Part shown: positions 35,382-44,026 of the stretch, piece by piece
Position numbering within the stretch: position 1 is the stretch's first letter
Layout: each line of letters begins with the position of its first letter
NCBI GenBank assembly: GCA_934464775.1
Contig: CAKSKG010000010.1
Location: 1-64,000, forward strand
DNA: 64,000 nt
Source: an uncultured Oscillospiraceae bacterium
GTDB lineage: Bacteria > Bacillota > Clostridia > Oscillospirales > Ruminococcaceae
Reading direction: 5' to 3'
Position numbers and translations under genes: made by a program
Notes under the pieces: generated by a model
What the model was told of the DNA's origin: nothing
Databases searched by the model: none
The model's input: the letters and a program-made list of their open reading frames with translations, nothing else

Positions 35382-36341
35382 ATGAAAATTACAGTTACAG
35401 CAAGAAATTTTTCGGCAGGAGATAATGCCGCAGTAAAATTTCTTATTTCCAAGGGCTATGAGATAAACGATCTCAGCGCGGAAAGCTTCGGCACAGGCAC
35501 TCCAGAAGAGGTCATAGCCGATGCCGTTGACAATGCGGACGCAGTTATTGCGGGGCTTGAGCCTATCGGCGAAAAGGTGTTTTCAAAGAATCCGAACCTG
35601 AAGATCGTATCAAAGCGTTCTATCGGATATGATACCCTTGACCTTGAAGCCTGCCGCAGACACGGCATCACCGCCGCCAGAGCCGCAGGCACTGTTGAGG
35701 GTGCGGTGGCGGAGCACGTTATGGCTTTTATACTGTATTTTGCACGGAATATACATACCCAGAATGCTTCCATGCACAGAGGAGAATGGGTGCGGACCAT
35801 GAGCTATGGCGCAAAGAGCCGCACACTCGGACTTGTGGGCTTCGGCGGTATCGGAAAGGAGATAGCCGCAAGGGCTGTTCCTTTCGGAATGAATGTGATA
35901 TACAGCTGCCGTCACCCAAAAGAGGAATGGGAGCATGAATACGGCGTGCATTACCGCAGCATGGACGGGCTGCTTTCCGAAAGCGACTTTATCTCCGTGA
36001 ACGTGCCTCTTACCGATGAAACAAGGGGAATGTTCGGCGAAAAGGAATTTTCCGCAATGAAAAAGGAGTGCGTTTTCATCAACATCGCCCGTTCGCAGGT
36101 TGTTGATGTGAATGCGCTGAAAAATGCACTTGACAGCGGACGGATAAAAGGCGCCTGCATTGATGTTTTCGACAGCGAGCCGTGTACCGATTCGCCGCTG
36201 ATACACTGCGAAAATGCAATTCTCACGCCACATACTGCGCCGTTCACCGAGGAGAATTTCATCGGAATGAATATGCGTGCGGCAATGAATACAGACGATT
36301 TTTTCAACGGAATATTGGTCGAAAAGTACAGACTGATATAA
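35382..36341 (+). CDS. D-isomer-specific 2-hydroxyacid dehydrogenase
   Basis: 319 residues from the ATG at 35382 (ribosome site AGGGAG). NAD-dependent family that includes phosphoglycerate and D-lactate dehydrogenases. The dinucleotide motif GLVGFGGIGKEIA and the catalytic residues R237 (NIARSQ), E266 (DSEPC) and H284 (LTPHTA) are all in place. It lacks the ACT domain of serine-pathway enzymes, so the substrate (a 2-hydroxyacid or 2-ketoacid) is open. It precedes an aldo/keto reductase remnant by 27 bases. Confidence 0.88.
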   Translation: MKITVTARNFSAGDNAAVKFLISKGYEINDLSAESFGTGTPEEVIADAVDNADAVIAGLEPIGEKVFSKNPNLKIVSKRSIGYDTLDLEACRRHGITAARAAGTVEGAVAEHVMAFILYFARNIHTQNASMHRGEWVRTMSYGAKSRTLGLVGFGGIGKEIAARAVPFGMNVIYSCRHPKEEWEHEYGVHYRSMDGLLSESDFISVNVPLTDETRGMFGEKEFSAMKKECVFINIARSQVVDVNALKNALDSGRIKGACIDVFDSEPCTDSPLIHCENAILTPHTAPFTEENFIGMNMRAAMNTDDFFNGILVEKYRLI

Positions 36342-36368
36342 TAAAAGAGTAGAAAGGAACGGCTGATT

Positions 36369-36664
36369 ATGCAGTATACACCTCTCGGATGCATATTGTT
36401 GAGCGTGTAAGCGAGCCGGCGGAAAAGCACGGCTGCACAATGGCGCAGATATCAATTGCATGGCTGTGGGCAAAGGGAGTATCCTCGCCGATAATCGGCT
36501 CTACAAAGCCCGAATATTTCGACACTGCCGCCGCAGCGGAAAATGTCACGCTCACGGCAGAGGAGAGCGCCTATCTTGAAGAACCGTACACTCCCCACCC
36601 AATTGTGGGAGCTATCGACAAAAATCCCGGGCAGGGTGTAATGCTGCTGGACGAAAAGAAGTAA
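36369..36664 (+). pseudogene. Aldo/keto reductase remnant with internal deletion
   Basis: The ATG at 36369, behind GAAAGGAAC, begins MQYTPLG, the classical N-terminus of AKR family reductases. It then runs within about 15 bases into a sequence that, in another frame, encodes the family C-terminus: IVERVSEPAEKHGCTMAQ, IIGSTKPEYFDTA, LEEPYTPHPIVGAI. The first frame stops after 12 codons. Roughly 200-plus residues of the barrel, including the catalytic Tyr/Lys/Asp/His, are missing. A 91-codon frame (36389-36664) remains open but cannot make a functional enzyme. Confidence 0.85.
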
Positions 36665-36680
36665 TCATATAAAAAAATAA

Positions 36681-36714
36681 CGCCTCACCGCAGAAAATTT
36701 CCTGCGGTGAGGCG
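36681..36714 (-). terminator. Bidirectional terminator between the AKR remnant and typA
   Basis: CGCCTCACCGCAG (36681-36693) pairs perfectly with CTGCGGTGAGGCG (36702-36714), with A-run and T-run on either side. Confidence 0.88.
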
Positions 36715-36732
36715 TTTTGCTTATATTTGATA

Positions 36733-38553
36733 TTACTTTTCCTTTGCCTTGGTCTTTGCACGGAGTGCGTTGTCAAGGATTCTCTTTCTGATACGAATGC
36801 TCTTGGGAGTGATCTCCAGCATTTCATCATCGGCGATGAATTCAAGGCAGTCCTCCAGAGACATTATTCTGGGAGGAACAAGACGGAGCGCATCATCGGA
36901 ACCGCTGGCACGTGTGTTTGTCAGGTGCTTCTTCTTGCAGACATTAACTACAAGATCCTCTACCTTGGGAGATGCACCGATAACCATTCCCTCGTAAACG
37001 GGAACGCCTGCACCGATAAACAGCGAACCTCTTTCCTGTGCGTTGTACAGACCGTATGTTACAGCCTCGCCAGTCTCAAAGCATACCAGAGAGCCTGTGT
37101 TTCTTCTGGGGATCTCGCCCTTGTAAGGCTCATACTTTTCAAGAACGGAGCTCATGATGCCCTCGCCCTTTGTATCTGTGAGGAACTCACTCTTGTAACC
37201 GAAAAGTCCTCTTGAGGGGATAAGGAATTCAAGACGCATACGGCTGCCCTGGGGGTGCATTGCAGTCATTTCGCCCTTTCTTGTTCCCATCTTCTCCATT
37301 ACGGCACCTACGCACTCCTCGGGAACGTCGATAACGAGACGCTCAACAGGCTCGCAGAGCTTGCCGTCGATCTCTTTCATCAGAACCTTCGGTGTGGATA
37401 CGCCCAGCTCATAGCCCTCACGGCGCATATTCTCGATAAGGATAGAAAGATGCATCTCACCGCGTCCCGCAACACGGAAGCTGTCGGTGTTTTCAGTCTC
37501 ATTTACACGGAGCGAAACATCACGGAGAGTTTCCTTGAAAAGACGCTCTCTCAGCTGACGTGATGTTACGAACTTGCCCTCACGGCCTGCAAAGGGGCTG
37601 TCGTTTACGGAGAATGTCATCTCAACGGTAGGCTCGGAGATCTTCACGAAAGGCAGAGGCTCATAATTGTCGGCTGCACATACGGTATCGCCGATAGTGA
37701 TGTTCTCGATACCTGAAAGCCATACGATATCGCCCACCTTGGCTTCCTCAACGGGAGTCTTTGCAAGACCCTCGATCTGATAAATTGTAACGATCTTGCT
37801 GTTGTAGGGCTTCTTGGACTCGTGATAATCGCCTACGATAACGGGCTGATTTACTTTCAGCACACCTCTCTCGATGCGGCCGATACCTGTTCTGCCCACA
37901 TACTCATTATAGTCAATGGAAGAAATGAGCATCTGGAGAGGACCCTCTGCATCGCCCTCGGGAGCAGGGATATAATTAAGAATAGTATCGAAAAGGGGCT
38001 TTAAGTCTGTTCCTGCTTCATACTGGCTGAGAGAAGCTGTGCCTGCACGGCCGGAGCAGAAAAGAATGGGGCTTTCAAGCTGTTCTTCGCTTGCGTCAAG
38101 GTCGAGGAGAAGCTCAAGGACCTCGTCGCCGATCTCGTCAAGACGGGCATCGGGGCGGTCGATCTTGTTTACAACAATAATGATCTTGTGACCCAGCTCA
38201 AGAGCCTTCTGGAGAACGAAGCGTGTCTGAGGCATACAGCCCTCGGCAGCGTCAACCAGCAGGAGAACGCCGTCAACCATTTTCAGTACACGCTCGACCT
38301 CGCCGCCGAAATCGGCGTGGCCCGGAGTGTCGATAATGTTTATCTTTACGCCGTCATATACAACGGAAGTATTCTTTGCAAGGATAGTGATACCTCGCTC
38401 ACGCTCGATATCGTTGGAGTCCATTACGCGGTCCTCAACTTCCTGATTCTCACGGAATGCGCCGCCCTGTTTGAGCATTTCATCAACAAGTGTGGTTTTG
38501 CCGTGGTCAACGTGGGCAATGATTGCTATGTTTCTCAGATCATTTCTTACCAT
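36733..38553 (-). CDS. typA: Translational GTPase TypA/BipA
   Basis: 606 residues, the usual size. Ribosome-binding GTPase of the EF-G class involved in late 50S assembly and stress or cold adaptation. The GTP motifs are AHVDHGKTT at 13-21, DTPGHADFGGEVER and NKIDRPDAR; the long C-terminal domain typical of BipA (GEMTAMHPQGSRMRLEFLIPSRGLFGYKSEF) follows. The start follows AGAAAGGAAGTTACCGCT. Monocistronic. Confidence 0.97.
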   Translation of the reverse strand: MVRNDLRNIAIIAHVDHGKTTLVDEMLKQGGAFRENQEVEDRVMDSNDIERERGITILAKNTSVVYDGVKINIIDTPGHADFGGEVERVLKMVDGVLLLVDAAEGCMPQTRFVLQKALELGHKIIIVVNKIDRPDARLDEIGDEVLELLLDLDASEEQLESPILFCSGRAGTASLSQYEAGTDLKPLFDTILNYIPAPEGDAEGPLQMLISSIDYNEYVGRTGIGRIERGVLKVNQPVIVGDYHESKKPYNSKIVTIYQIEGLAKTPVEEAKVGDIVWLSGIENITIGDTVCAADNYEPLPFVKISEPTVEMTFSVNDSPFAGREGKFVTSRQLRERLFKETLRDVSLRVNETENTDSFRVAGRGEMHLSILIENMRREGYELGVSTPKVLMKEIDGKLCEPVERLVIDVPEECVGAVMEKMGTRKGEMTAMHPQGSRMRLEFLIPSRGLFGYKSEFLTDTKGEGIMSSVLEKYEPYKGEIPRRNTGSLVCFETGEAVTYGLYNAQERGSLFIGAGVPVYEGMVIGASPKVEDLVVNVCKKKHLTNTRASGSDDALRLVPPRIMSLEDCLEFIADDEMLEITPKSIRIRKRILDNALRAKTKAKEK

Positions 38554-38705
38554 AGCGGTAACTTCCTTTCTCTTTCACATATATAAAGTATAACGGTTAT
38601 ATTAATAATAATCGACAGAAAGTCCGCCGTTTATTATATTTGCACTGTAATTTTTAACATTGAAAAACTATTATGTCTAACTGTGCCAAATAAATCTATG
38701 CATAA

Positions 38706-38737
38706 AAAAACCTTGCAAGCTGACTTGCAAGGTTTTT
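38706..38737 (-). terminator. Terminator of the Tyr-Thr-Thr tRNA unit
   Basis: AAAAACCTTGCAAG (38706-38719) pairs perfectly with CTTGCAAGGTTTTT (38724-38737), immediately after the CCA end of tRNA-Tyr on the minus strand. Confidence 0.85.
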
Positions 38738-38822
38738 GGTGGAGGAGGATGGATTCGGACCATCGAAGCTGAAAAGCAACAGATTTACAGTCTGCCCCCT
38801 TTGGCCACTCGGGAACTCCTCC
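38737..38822 (-). tRNA. tRNA-Tyr (GTA)
   Basis: 86-base class II tRNA with a long variable arm. The acceptor starts GGAGGAG, CCA is encoded, and the anticodon stem GCAGA/TCTGT encloses CTGTAAA, giving anticodon GTA. Confidence 0.95.
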
Positions 38823-38886
38823 GCAGAGTGCTTATGTTCGTGATAACACGACATAGGCTATATCAAAATTGCTGTAAAGCAATTTT

Positions 38887-38962
38887 TGGAGCTGGTGGAC
38901 GGACTCGAACCCCCGACCTGCTGATTACAAATCAGCTGCTCTACCAACTGAGCTACACCAGC
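38887..38962 (-). tRNA. tRNA-Thr (TGT), copy 2
   Basis: Cloverleaf GCTGGTG...; the anticodon stem GCTGA/TCAGC encloses TTTGTAA, giving anticodon TGT (Thr), with CCA encoded. Identical over its whole length to the copy at 38996-39071. Confidence 0.95.
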
Positions 38963-38995
38963 TTGAATAACAAGCTTTAAATTAATGTGATTTAA

Positions 38996-39071
38996 TGGAG
39001 CTGGTGGACGGACTCGAACCCCCGACCTGCTGATTACAAATCAGCTGCTCTACCAACTGAGCTACACCAGC
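38996..39071 (-). tRNA. tRNA-Thr (TGT), copy 1
   Basis: Identical duplicate of the neighbouring tRNA-Thr gene, 33 bases apart. It is the first tRNA after the promoter at 39112-39140. Confidence 0.95.
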
Positions 39072-39111
39072 GGGACTTTTCGTTCAGCTTACCGCCTCAA
39101 CCGACTTATTT

Positions 39112-39140
39112 ATCATATCACATTTATTTTTGTTTGTCAA
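39112..39140 (-). promoter_or_regulatory. Proximal promoter of the Thr-Thr-Tyr tRNA unit
   Basis: On the minus strand TTGACA (39135-39140), 17 bases, TATGAT (39112-39117). It lies about 40 bases before the first tRNA-Thr. Confidence 0.8.
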
Positions 39141-39220
39141 GCACTTTTTTGAATTTTACATTTTGTTCATTTTTATCTGAACTTGTCGAAATTCACAAGT
39201 GTTTGTCAAGCGACTTTAAT

Positions 39221-39249
39221 ATCATATCACGTTTCTTTTAATTTGTCAA
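39221..39249 (-). promoter_or_regulatory. Distal tandem promoter of the tRNA unit
   Basis: TTGACA (39244-39249), 17 bases, TATGAT (39221-39226): the same arrangement and nearly the same flanks as the proximal promoter 109 bases downstream, suggesting a duplicated promoter segment. Confidence 0.7.
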
Positions 39250-39311
39250 GCTCCTTTTTAAATGTTTACATTTTATTCACATTCATCAGCTTGCAAAGGA
39301 GAAAAGTGAAA

Positions 39312-39388
39312 TGGTCGGGGCGACAGGACTTGAACCTGCGGCATCTTGGTCCCAAACCAAGCACTCTACCAAACTGAGTTACGCCCCG
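39312..39388 (-). tRNA. tRNA-Pro (TGG)
   Basis: Cloverleaf CGGGGCG...CGCCCCG-A-CCA. The anticodon stem CTTGG/CCAAG encloses TTTGGGA, giving anticodon TGG (Pro). It has its own promoter at 39429-39457 and may read into the Thr-Tyr unit. Confidence 0.95.
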
Positions 39389-39428
39389 ATTCGGTATCGT
39401 TTGTTTCCCTCAACGTGACAGCTTAATC

Positions 39429-39457
39429 ATTATATACCCTGCATACGGATTTGTCAA
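39429..39457 (-). promoter_or_regulatory. Promoter of tRNA-Pro
   Basis: On the minus strand TTGACA (39452-39457), 17 bases, TATAAT (39429-39434), 40 bases before the tRNA. Confidence 0.8.
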
Positions 39458-39813
39458 GGGTTTTCCGGCAAAAAATTTATATTTATTTATTTTCAACACA
39501 CATCGGCGGAATATTCTGTTGAATCCACAGCTGTTTTTACAAACAAATCCATAAAATTTCAGCCGCACGGTCAACAATACATAAAATTTCCGTTGAGTAT
39601 CCGTTGAGATTGATTGTTTATAATACACAAACGGAAGCTATAAAAAGGCGGTACAGATATCGTAAACAGAAAACCATCGGTCATTTTTCTGGGTTTTATC
39701 AATATAATCTTGCAAATAACGCAGAATAATGTTATACTGTTATAAATGAAATTTAACGGGATTTATCGGCTGAAAACGCCGTTTTCGGGGTTTCGGACGA
39801 AAGGAGAATATAT
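39458..39813. other. Intergenic region between the tRNA group and the ATP synthase operon
   Basis: AT-rich. The only features I can support are the edge promoters: tRNA-Pro to the left and the atp promoter at 39710-39738. No gene is evident. Confidence 0.6.
39710..39738 (+). promoter_or_regulatory. Promoter of the ATP synthase operon
   Basis: TTGCAA (39710-39715), a 17-base spacer, TATACT (39733-39738). The leader to the atpI TTG start at 39814 is about 70 bases. Confidence 0.7.
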
Positions 39814-40209
39814 TTGCGTATAAAATTTCTCAGCAAAATGGTAAATGATGAACTTAATATGCTTTTCCTCCCGTCTGTCATCACCGATCTTGTTATTTTT
39901 CTGGCATCGCTGCCTTTATACGGCTTCGGCTGCGAGGTCCCGCTGGGACTGCTTCTTGGAACATTCTCAATGCTCCTGAACATAACCCTGCTGGGATATG
40001 CTTCCGAGCGCACGGTGGAACGTCCGCTGAAACAGGCAAAGCGCTATATGTTCTCGTTCTATCTTCTGAGAATGGCGCTTATGGGTGCGGCAATCGTCGC
40101 AGGCTTCAAATGCTCATTCCTGAGCGCTCCTGCGGTATGCGTGCCTCTGTTTTATCCGAGAGTGATACACACCGTCCGTGCCGTCATTTCTGCAAAGAAA
40201 GGAGGATAA
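39814..40209 (+). CDS. atpI: ATP synthase protein I
   Basis: 131 residues with four membrane segments (LPSVITDLVIFLASLPLYGF, VPLGLLLGTFSMLLNITLLG, then two more). Position at the head of the operon and this topology identify AtpI, which in other bacteria helps assemble the c-ring and may move Mg2+. Sequence conservation in this family is low, so the call rests mainly on context. It starts at TTG (39814), six bases after GGAG. Confidence 0.8.
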   Translation: MRIKFLSKMVNDELNMLFLPSVITDLVIFLASLPLYGFGCEVPLGLLLGTFSMLLNITLLGYASERTVERPLKQAKRYMFSFYLLRMALMGAAIVAGFKCSFLSAPAVCVPLFYPRVIHTVRAVISAKKGG

Positions 40210-40215
40210 TGCAAT

Positions 40216-40962
40216 ATGGAAATAGATGTTGTGGGCCCGAGAAAAATAATATCCTTTATGATAGGCAACACGGAGATCGCAATTTCCGAGACACTTGTTA
40301 CGGGCTGGATAGTAATTATCGGGCTTACAATAGCGATCCTGATCCTTACCCATAACATGAAGGTCGTTCCCGAAACAAGGCGGCAGGCGCTTGCCGAGTG
40401 GATCGTGAACTTCTTTGAGAATACCGTAAAGGAAATGATGGGCGAAAAGCTTATCGGCTTCGCACCCTATGTTGCGGCGCTTTTCTGCTTTGCACTTTTC
40501 GGCGCACTGCTCAGTCTCTTCGGACTCCGAAGCATGACAGTCGATATCAACTGCACAGGCACATGGGCGCTGATAACCTTTGCTCTCATCACCTACTGGA
40601 AGATAAGACAGAACGGCTTCGGCGGCTATCTGAAAAGCTATACCGAGCCTGTCTGGATCATCACACCTATCAATATTCTCAGTGAATTTGCAACTCCGCT
40701 TTCCATGGCGCTCCGTATGTTCGGCAACATGGCGGGAGGCATGATAATCACAACCCTTATCTATGCCGCACTTACTCTTGCCAGCAACGCAGTCTACGGA
40801 CTTGTTGGAATATCCCTTGAGCACTTCAAGATATTCCAGATAGGTATCCCTGCGGTCATGTCGATCTATTTCGACCTGTTCTCGGGCGTGATCCAGTCCT
40901 ACGTTTTCATTATGCTCACAATGGCATATGTAGGCGATGCGGCAGGTCTGAAGGAAGAATGA
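40216..40962 (+). CDS. atpB: F-type ATP synthase subunit a
   Basis: 248 residues, six membrane helices. The conserved helix with the essential arginine is seen as PLSMALRMFGNMAGGMII; its R forms the ion path with the c-ring glutamate. Seven bases after atpI and followed by atpE. Confidence 0.95.
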   Translation: MEIDVVGPRKIISFMIGNTEIAISETLVTGWIVIIGLTIAILILTHNMKVVPETRRQALAEWIVNFFENTVKEMMGEKLIGFAPYVAALFCFALFGALLSLFGLRSMTVDINCTGTWALITFALITYWKIRQNGFGGYLKSYTEPVWIITPINILSEFATPLSMALRMFGNMAGGMIITTLIYAALTLASNAVYGLVGISLEHFKIFQIGIPAVMSIYFDLFSGVIQSYVFIMLTMAYVGDAAGLKEE

Positions 40963-41017
40963 TCCCCCTATGAAATCAACGGAATGCCCTGCGTTCCGAA
41001 AGAAAGGAAAATTTATT

Positions 41018-41311
41018 ATGGAAAACCAGTCTATTGAACAGACAACTCTCATTGCCCGTGCGATAGTTCTTGCGGGACAGGCCATCGGTGCAGGCCTTGC
41101 TCTTATCGCAGGTATCGGCCCCGGTATCGGTGAAGGCTACGCCGTAGGCAAGGCGATCGAAACTATCGGCAGACAGCCCGAAGCAAAGAGCGCAGCAACA
41201 TCTACAATGTTTATCGGCTGTGCCGTTGCCGAGTCAACAGGTATCTACGGTCTGCTTATCGGCCTTATCCTTATCTTCGTTAATCCCTTCATCAAGCATC
41301 TTACCGACTGA
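41018..41311 (+). CDS. atpE: F-type ATP synthase subunit c with Na+-type, two-carboxylate site
   Basis: 97 residues from the ATG at 41018 (ribosome site AAAGGAAA). Two-helix hairpin. The ion site comprises E72-S73-T74 and Y77 in AVAESTGIY, the pattern of Na+-binding c-subunits. At the position usually held by Gln in Na+ enzymes this protein has E39 (GIGEGYA), giving two carboxylates, as described for the Fusobacterium nucleatum c-ring. An upstream extension of the frame to 40970 is rejected. Confidence 0.95.
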   Translation: MENQSIEQTTLIARAIVLAGQAIGAGLALIAGIGPGIGEGYAVGKAIETIGRQPEAKSAATSTMFIGCAVAESTGIYGLLIGLILIFVNPFIKHLTD

Positions 41312-41361
41312 TCCTCCCGTTTATTTTACTGTAATAATGGGAATCGGAGGTTAGAGGCTGT

Positions 41362-41880
41362 ATGGAAAACGCACACGTTTATTTTGATTTTTTGAGCATT
41401 GACCCGGTTACGATAATCGGCGTTCTGTGCAACACCCTGATCCTGTTCCTTATCTTCAAGAAGCTGCTTTTCGGAAGAGTTAAAGCAATACTCGACCAGC
41501 GCAAGGAGGAGATCTCCAAGACCTATAAGGACGCTGACGCAGCTTTGCAGAGTGCAAAGGACAAAGAGGACGAATACAGCCGCAGACTTCTTTCCGCAAG
41601 AGAGGAATCTGCCGAGATCGTCAGATCCGCCACCGAAAGAGCTTCAAAAAGCTCCGACGATATTATCCGCAGTGCAAAGGAAGAAGCGGCGAACATCACC
41701 GCAAGAGCCAATGCGGATATCGAGACCGAAAAGAAAAAGGCTGTCAACCAGATCAAGGACGAGATCTCCGGACTTGCCGTTTCTATCGCGGAATCTGTTG
41801 TTAACAGACAGATAGACAACGATGAAGATCAGGACAGACTTATCGACGAATTTATTTCCGGGTTCGGTGATGTGAAATGA
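41362..41880 (+). CDS. atpF: F-type ATP synthase subunit b
   Basis: 172 residues: one N-terminal membrane helix (about 15-33, PVTIIGVLCNTLILFLIF) and a long charged coiled coil forming the peripheral stalk. It overlaps atpH by four bases (ATGA), implying coupling. Confidence 0.93.
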   Translation: MENAHVYFDFLSIDPVTIIGVLCNTLILFLIFKKLLFGRVKAILDQRKEEISKTYKDADAALQSAKDKEDEYSRRLLSAREESAEIVRSATERASKSSDDIIRSAKEEAANITARANADIETEKKKAVNQIKDEISGLAVSIAESVVNRQIDNDEDQDRLIDEFISGFGDVK

Positions 41881-42419
41881 CAGGAAATATTGAAAAGGTT
41901 TATTCGGAAGCACTCTTTGAGCTTGCCGTTGAAAACGGCACTGCCGAGGACGTGAACAGGGAGCTTGCCGCTGTATCGGAGATATTTTCCGCAAACGGCG
42001 AGCTTTATGAGATACTTTCCGCTCCCACCGTCACCGACGATGAGAAAACAGAAATGCTCACAAGCATTTTCGGCGGAAGGATATCCGATCTCACTCTTGA
42101 TTTTCTCTGCCTTACGGCTCAGAAAGGACGTATCAGGAATTTACAGGGCATCGCGGACGCATTCCGTGAGCTGCTGTATAACAAGGACGGTATCGTTGAG
42201 GTAACGGTAACTACCGTCAAGCCGCTGAAAAGCTCCCAGCGTGACGCTCTTAAAGCAAAGCTGGAGCAGAAATACGGCAAAAAGGTCATTATGGCCGAGC
42301 TTACCGACCCCGCTGTTATGGGCGGCGTCGTGATACAGTGCGGCGATACCCTGCTTGACGGCTCTGTCCGTACAAAGCTGGACAATATGCGCAGACAGCT
42401 TGAAAATGTTATCGCATAA
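41877..42419 (+). CDS. atpH: F-type ATP synthase subunit delta
   Basis: 180 residues, the OSCP/delta family that joins the peripheral stalk to F1. The N-terminal helical bundle (IEKVYSEALFELAVENG) and the C-terminal motif DPAVMGGVVIQCGDTLLDGSVRTKL are typical. Confidence 0.95.
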   Translation: MTGNIEKVYSEALFELAVENGTAEDVNRELAAVSEIFSANGELYEILSAPTVTDDEKTEMLTSIFGGRISDLTLDFLCLTAQKGRIRNLQGIADAFRELLYNKDGIVEVTVTTVKPLKSSQRDALKAKLEQKYGKKVIMAELTDPAVMGGVVIQCGDTLLDGSVRTKLDNMRRQLENVIA

Positions 42420-42462
42420 TGCATGACCTATAAAATATTTAAACAGGAAAGCCGGTGTTAAA

Positions 42463-43986
42463 ATGGATCTGCGACCGGATGAAATTACCGGAATAATCAA
42501 AGACCAGATCAAAAACTTCCGCAGCCGCATCGAACTCACCGACGTGGGAACAGTTATTACTGTCGGAGACGGTATCGCCCGTATCCACGGACTTGATAAC
42601 TGTATGTCAGGCGAGCTGCTGGAATTTGACGGCGGAGTATATGCCATGGCGCTGAACCTTGAAAGAGAATCCGTCGGAGCGGTAATGCTCGGCTCCGAGG
42701 CGAACATCAAGGAAGGCGACACCGTTAAGCGCACAGGAAGCGTTGTTTCCGTTCCCGTAGGCGAAGCTCTTATGGGACGTGTCGTAAACGCACTGGGTCA
42801 GCCTATCGACGGCAAGGGCGCTATCCTTACCGAGGAAAGAATGCCTATCGAAAAGATAGCTCCCGGCATCATCACAAGAAAATCCGTAAGCCGTCCTCTC
42901 CAGACAGGCATCAAGGCTATCGACTCCATGATACCTATCGGAAAGGGTCAGCGTGAGCTGATTATCGGCGACCGTCAGACAGGTAAGACTGCCATTGCTC
43001 TCGATACTATCATCAATCAGAAGGGCAAGGACGTTATCTGTATCTATGTTGCTATCGGTCAGAAGCGTTCCACAGTTGCAAATGTTGTTGAAACTCTGGA
43101 GCAGAACGGCGCTATGCCGTATACGATAGTTGTTTCCGCTACCGCATCGGAGCTTGCTCCCTTGCAGTATATCGCACCCTATTCGGGCGTTACAATGGCG
43201 GAATATTTCCTTGCACAGGGAAAGGACGTGCTCTGCGTTTACGACGATCTGTCAAAGCACGCTGTCGCTTACCGTGCACTTTCTCTGCTGCTTAAAAGAC
43301 CGCCGGGACGTGAGGCATATCCCGGAGATGTATTCTATCTTCACTCCCGTCTGCTGGAGCGTGCCTGCTGCCTGAACGAAAATTACGGCGGCGGCTCAAT
43401 TACTGCACTGCCTATCATCGAAACACAGGCAGGAGACGTTTCGGCATATATCCCCACAAACGTTATTTCTATCACGGACGGTCAGATCTTCCTTGAGACA
43501 GACCTCTTCAACAGCGGCGTTCGTCCTGCCGTAAACCCCGGTATCTCCGTATCGAGAGTCGGCGGTGCGGCTCAGATCAAGGCGATGAAGAAGGTTTCCG
43601 GCTCACTGAAGCTGACATATTCACAGTACCGTGAGTTACAGGCGTTCTCACAGTTCGGCTCCGATCTGGATAAGGATACAAAGGAGCGTCTTGCACTGGG
43701 CGAAAGAGTTGTTGAAGTCCTGAAGCAGGGAAGAAACAGCCCTCTGTCCGTAGAGGATCAGGTCATCATCATTTACGCCGTAACAAAGAACTATCTCCAC
43801 GATGTTCCCGTAGACAGGATCTCCGAATTTGAAAGCGAACTTTTTGATTTCATGGCGTCAACACACCCCGAGGTGCCTTCGGCGATCGTGACAACAGGTC
43901 AGCTCTCGGAGGAGACCGAGACCGCACTCAGAGCTGCGCTTGACGAATATCTGGCAAAATTCAAGTCGGAAAACGGCATTGAATAA
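42463..43986 (+). CDS. atpA: F-type ATP synthase subunit alpha
   Basis: 507 residues, the usual length. Walker A GDRQTGKT at 169-176, and the alpha-subunit signature PAVNPGISVSRVGGAAQ, are clear. Non-catalytic nucleotide-binding subunit of F1. Confidence 0.98.
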   Translation: MDLRPDEITGIIKDQIKNFRSRIELTDVGTVITVGDGIARIHGLDNCMSGELLEFDGGVYAMALNLERESVGAVMLGSEANIKEGDTVKRTGSVVSVPVGEALMGRVVNALGQPIDGKGAILTEERMPIEKIAPGIITRKSVSRPLQTGIKAIDSMIPIGKGQRELIIGDRQTGKTAIALDTIINQKGKDVICIYVAIGQKRSTVANVVETLEQNGAMPYTIVVSATASELAPLQYIAPYSGVTMAEYFLAQGKDVLCVYDDLSKHAVAYRALSLLLKRPPGREAYPGDVFYLHSRLLERACCLNENYGGGSITALPIIETQAGDVSAYIPTNVISITDGQIFLETDLFNSGVRPAVNPGISVSRVGGAAQIKAMKKVSGSLKLTYSQYRELQAFSQFGSDLDKDTKERLALGERVVEVLKQGRNSPLSVEDQVIIIYAVTKNYLHDVPVDRISEFESELFDFMASTHPEVPSAIVTTGQLSEETETALRAALDEYLAKFKSENGIE

Positions 43987-44026
43987 ACCGTAACGCAGAA
44001 AACGCAGACCGAAAGGAAATCTGATT

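Noticed and set aside
36389..36664. A genuine 91-residue protein at the AKR remnant
   Set aside because: Its sequence is only the C-terminal tail of an aldo/keto reductase, and the true start codon and N-terminus lie just upstream in another frame, which indicates a deletion remnant.
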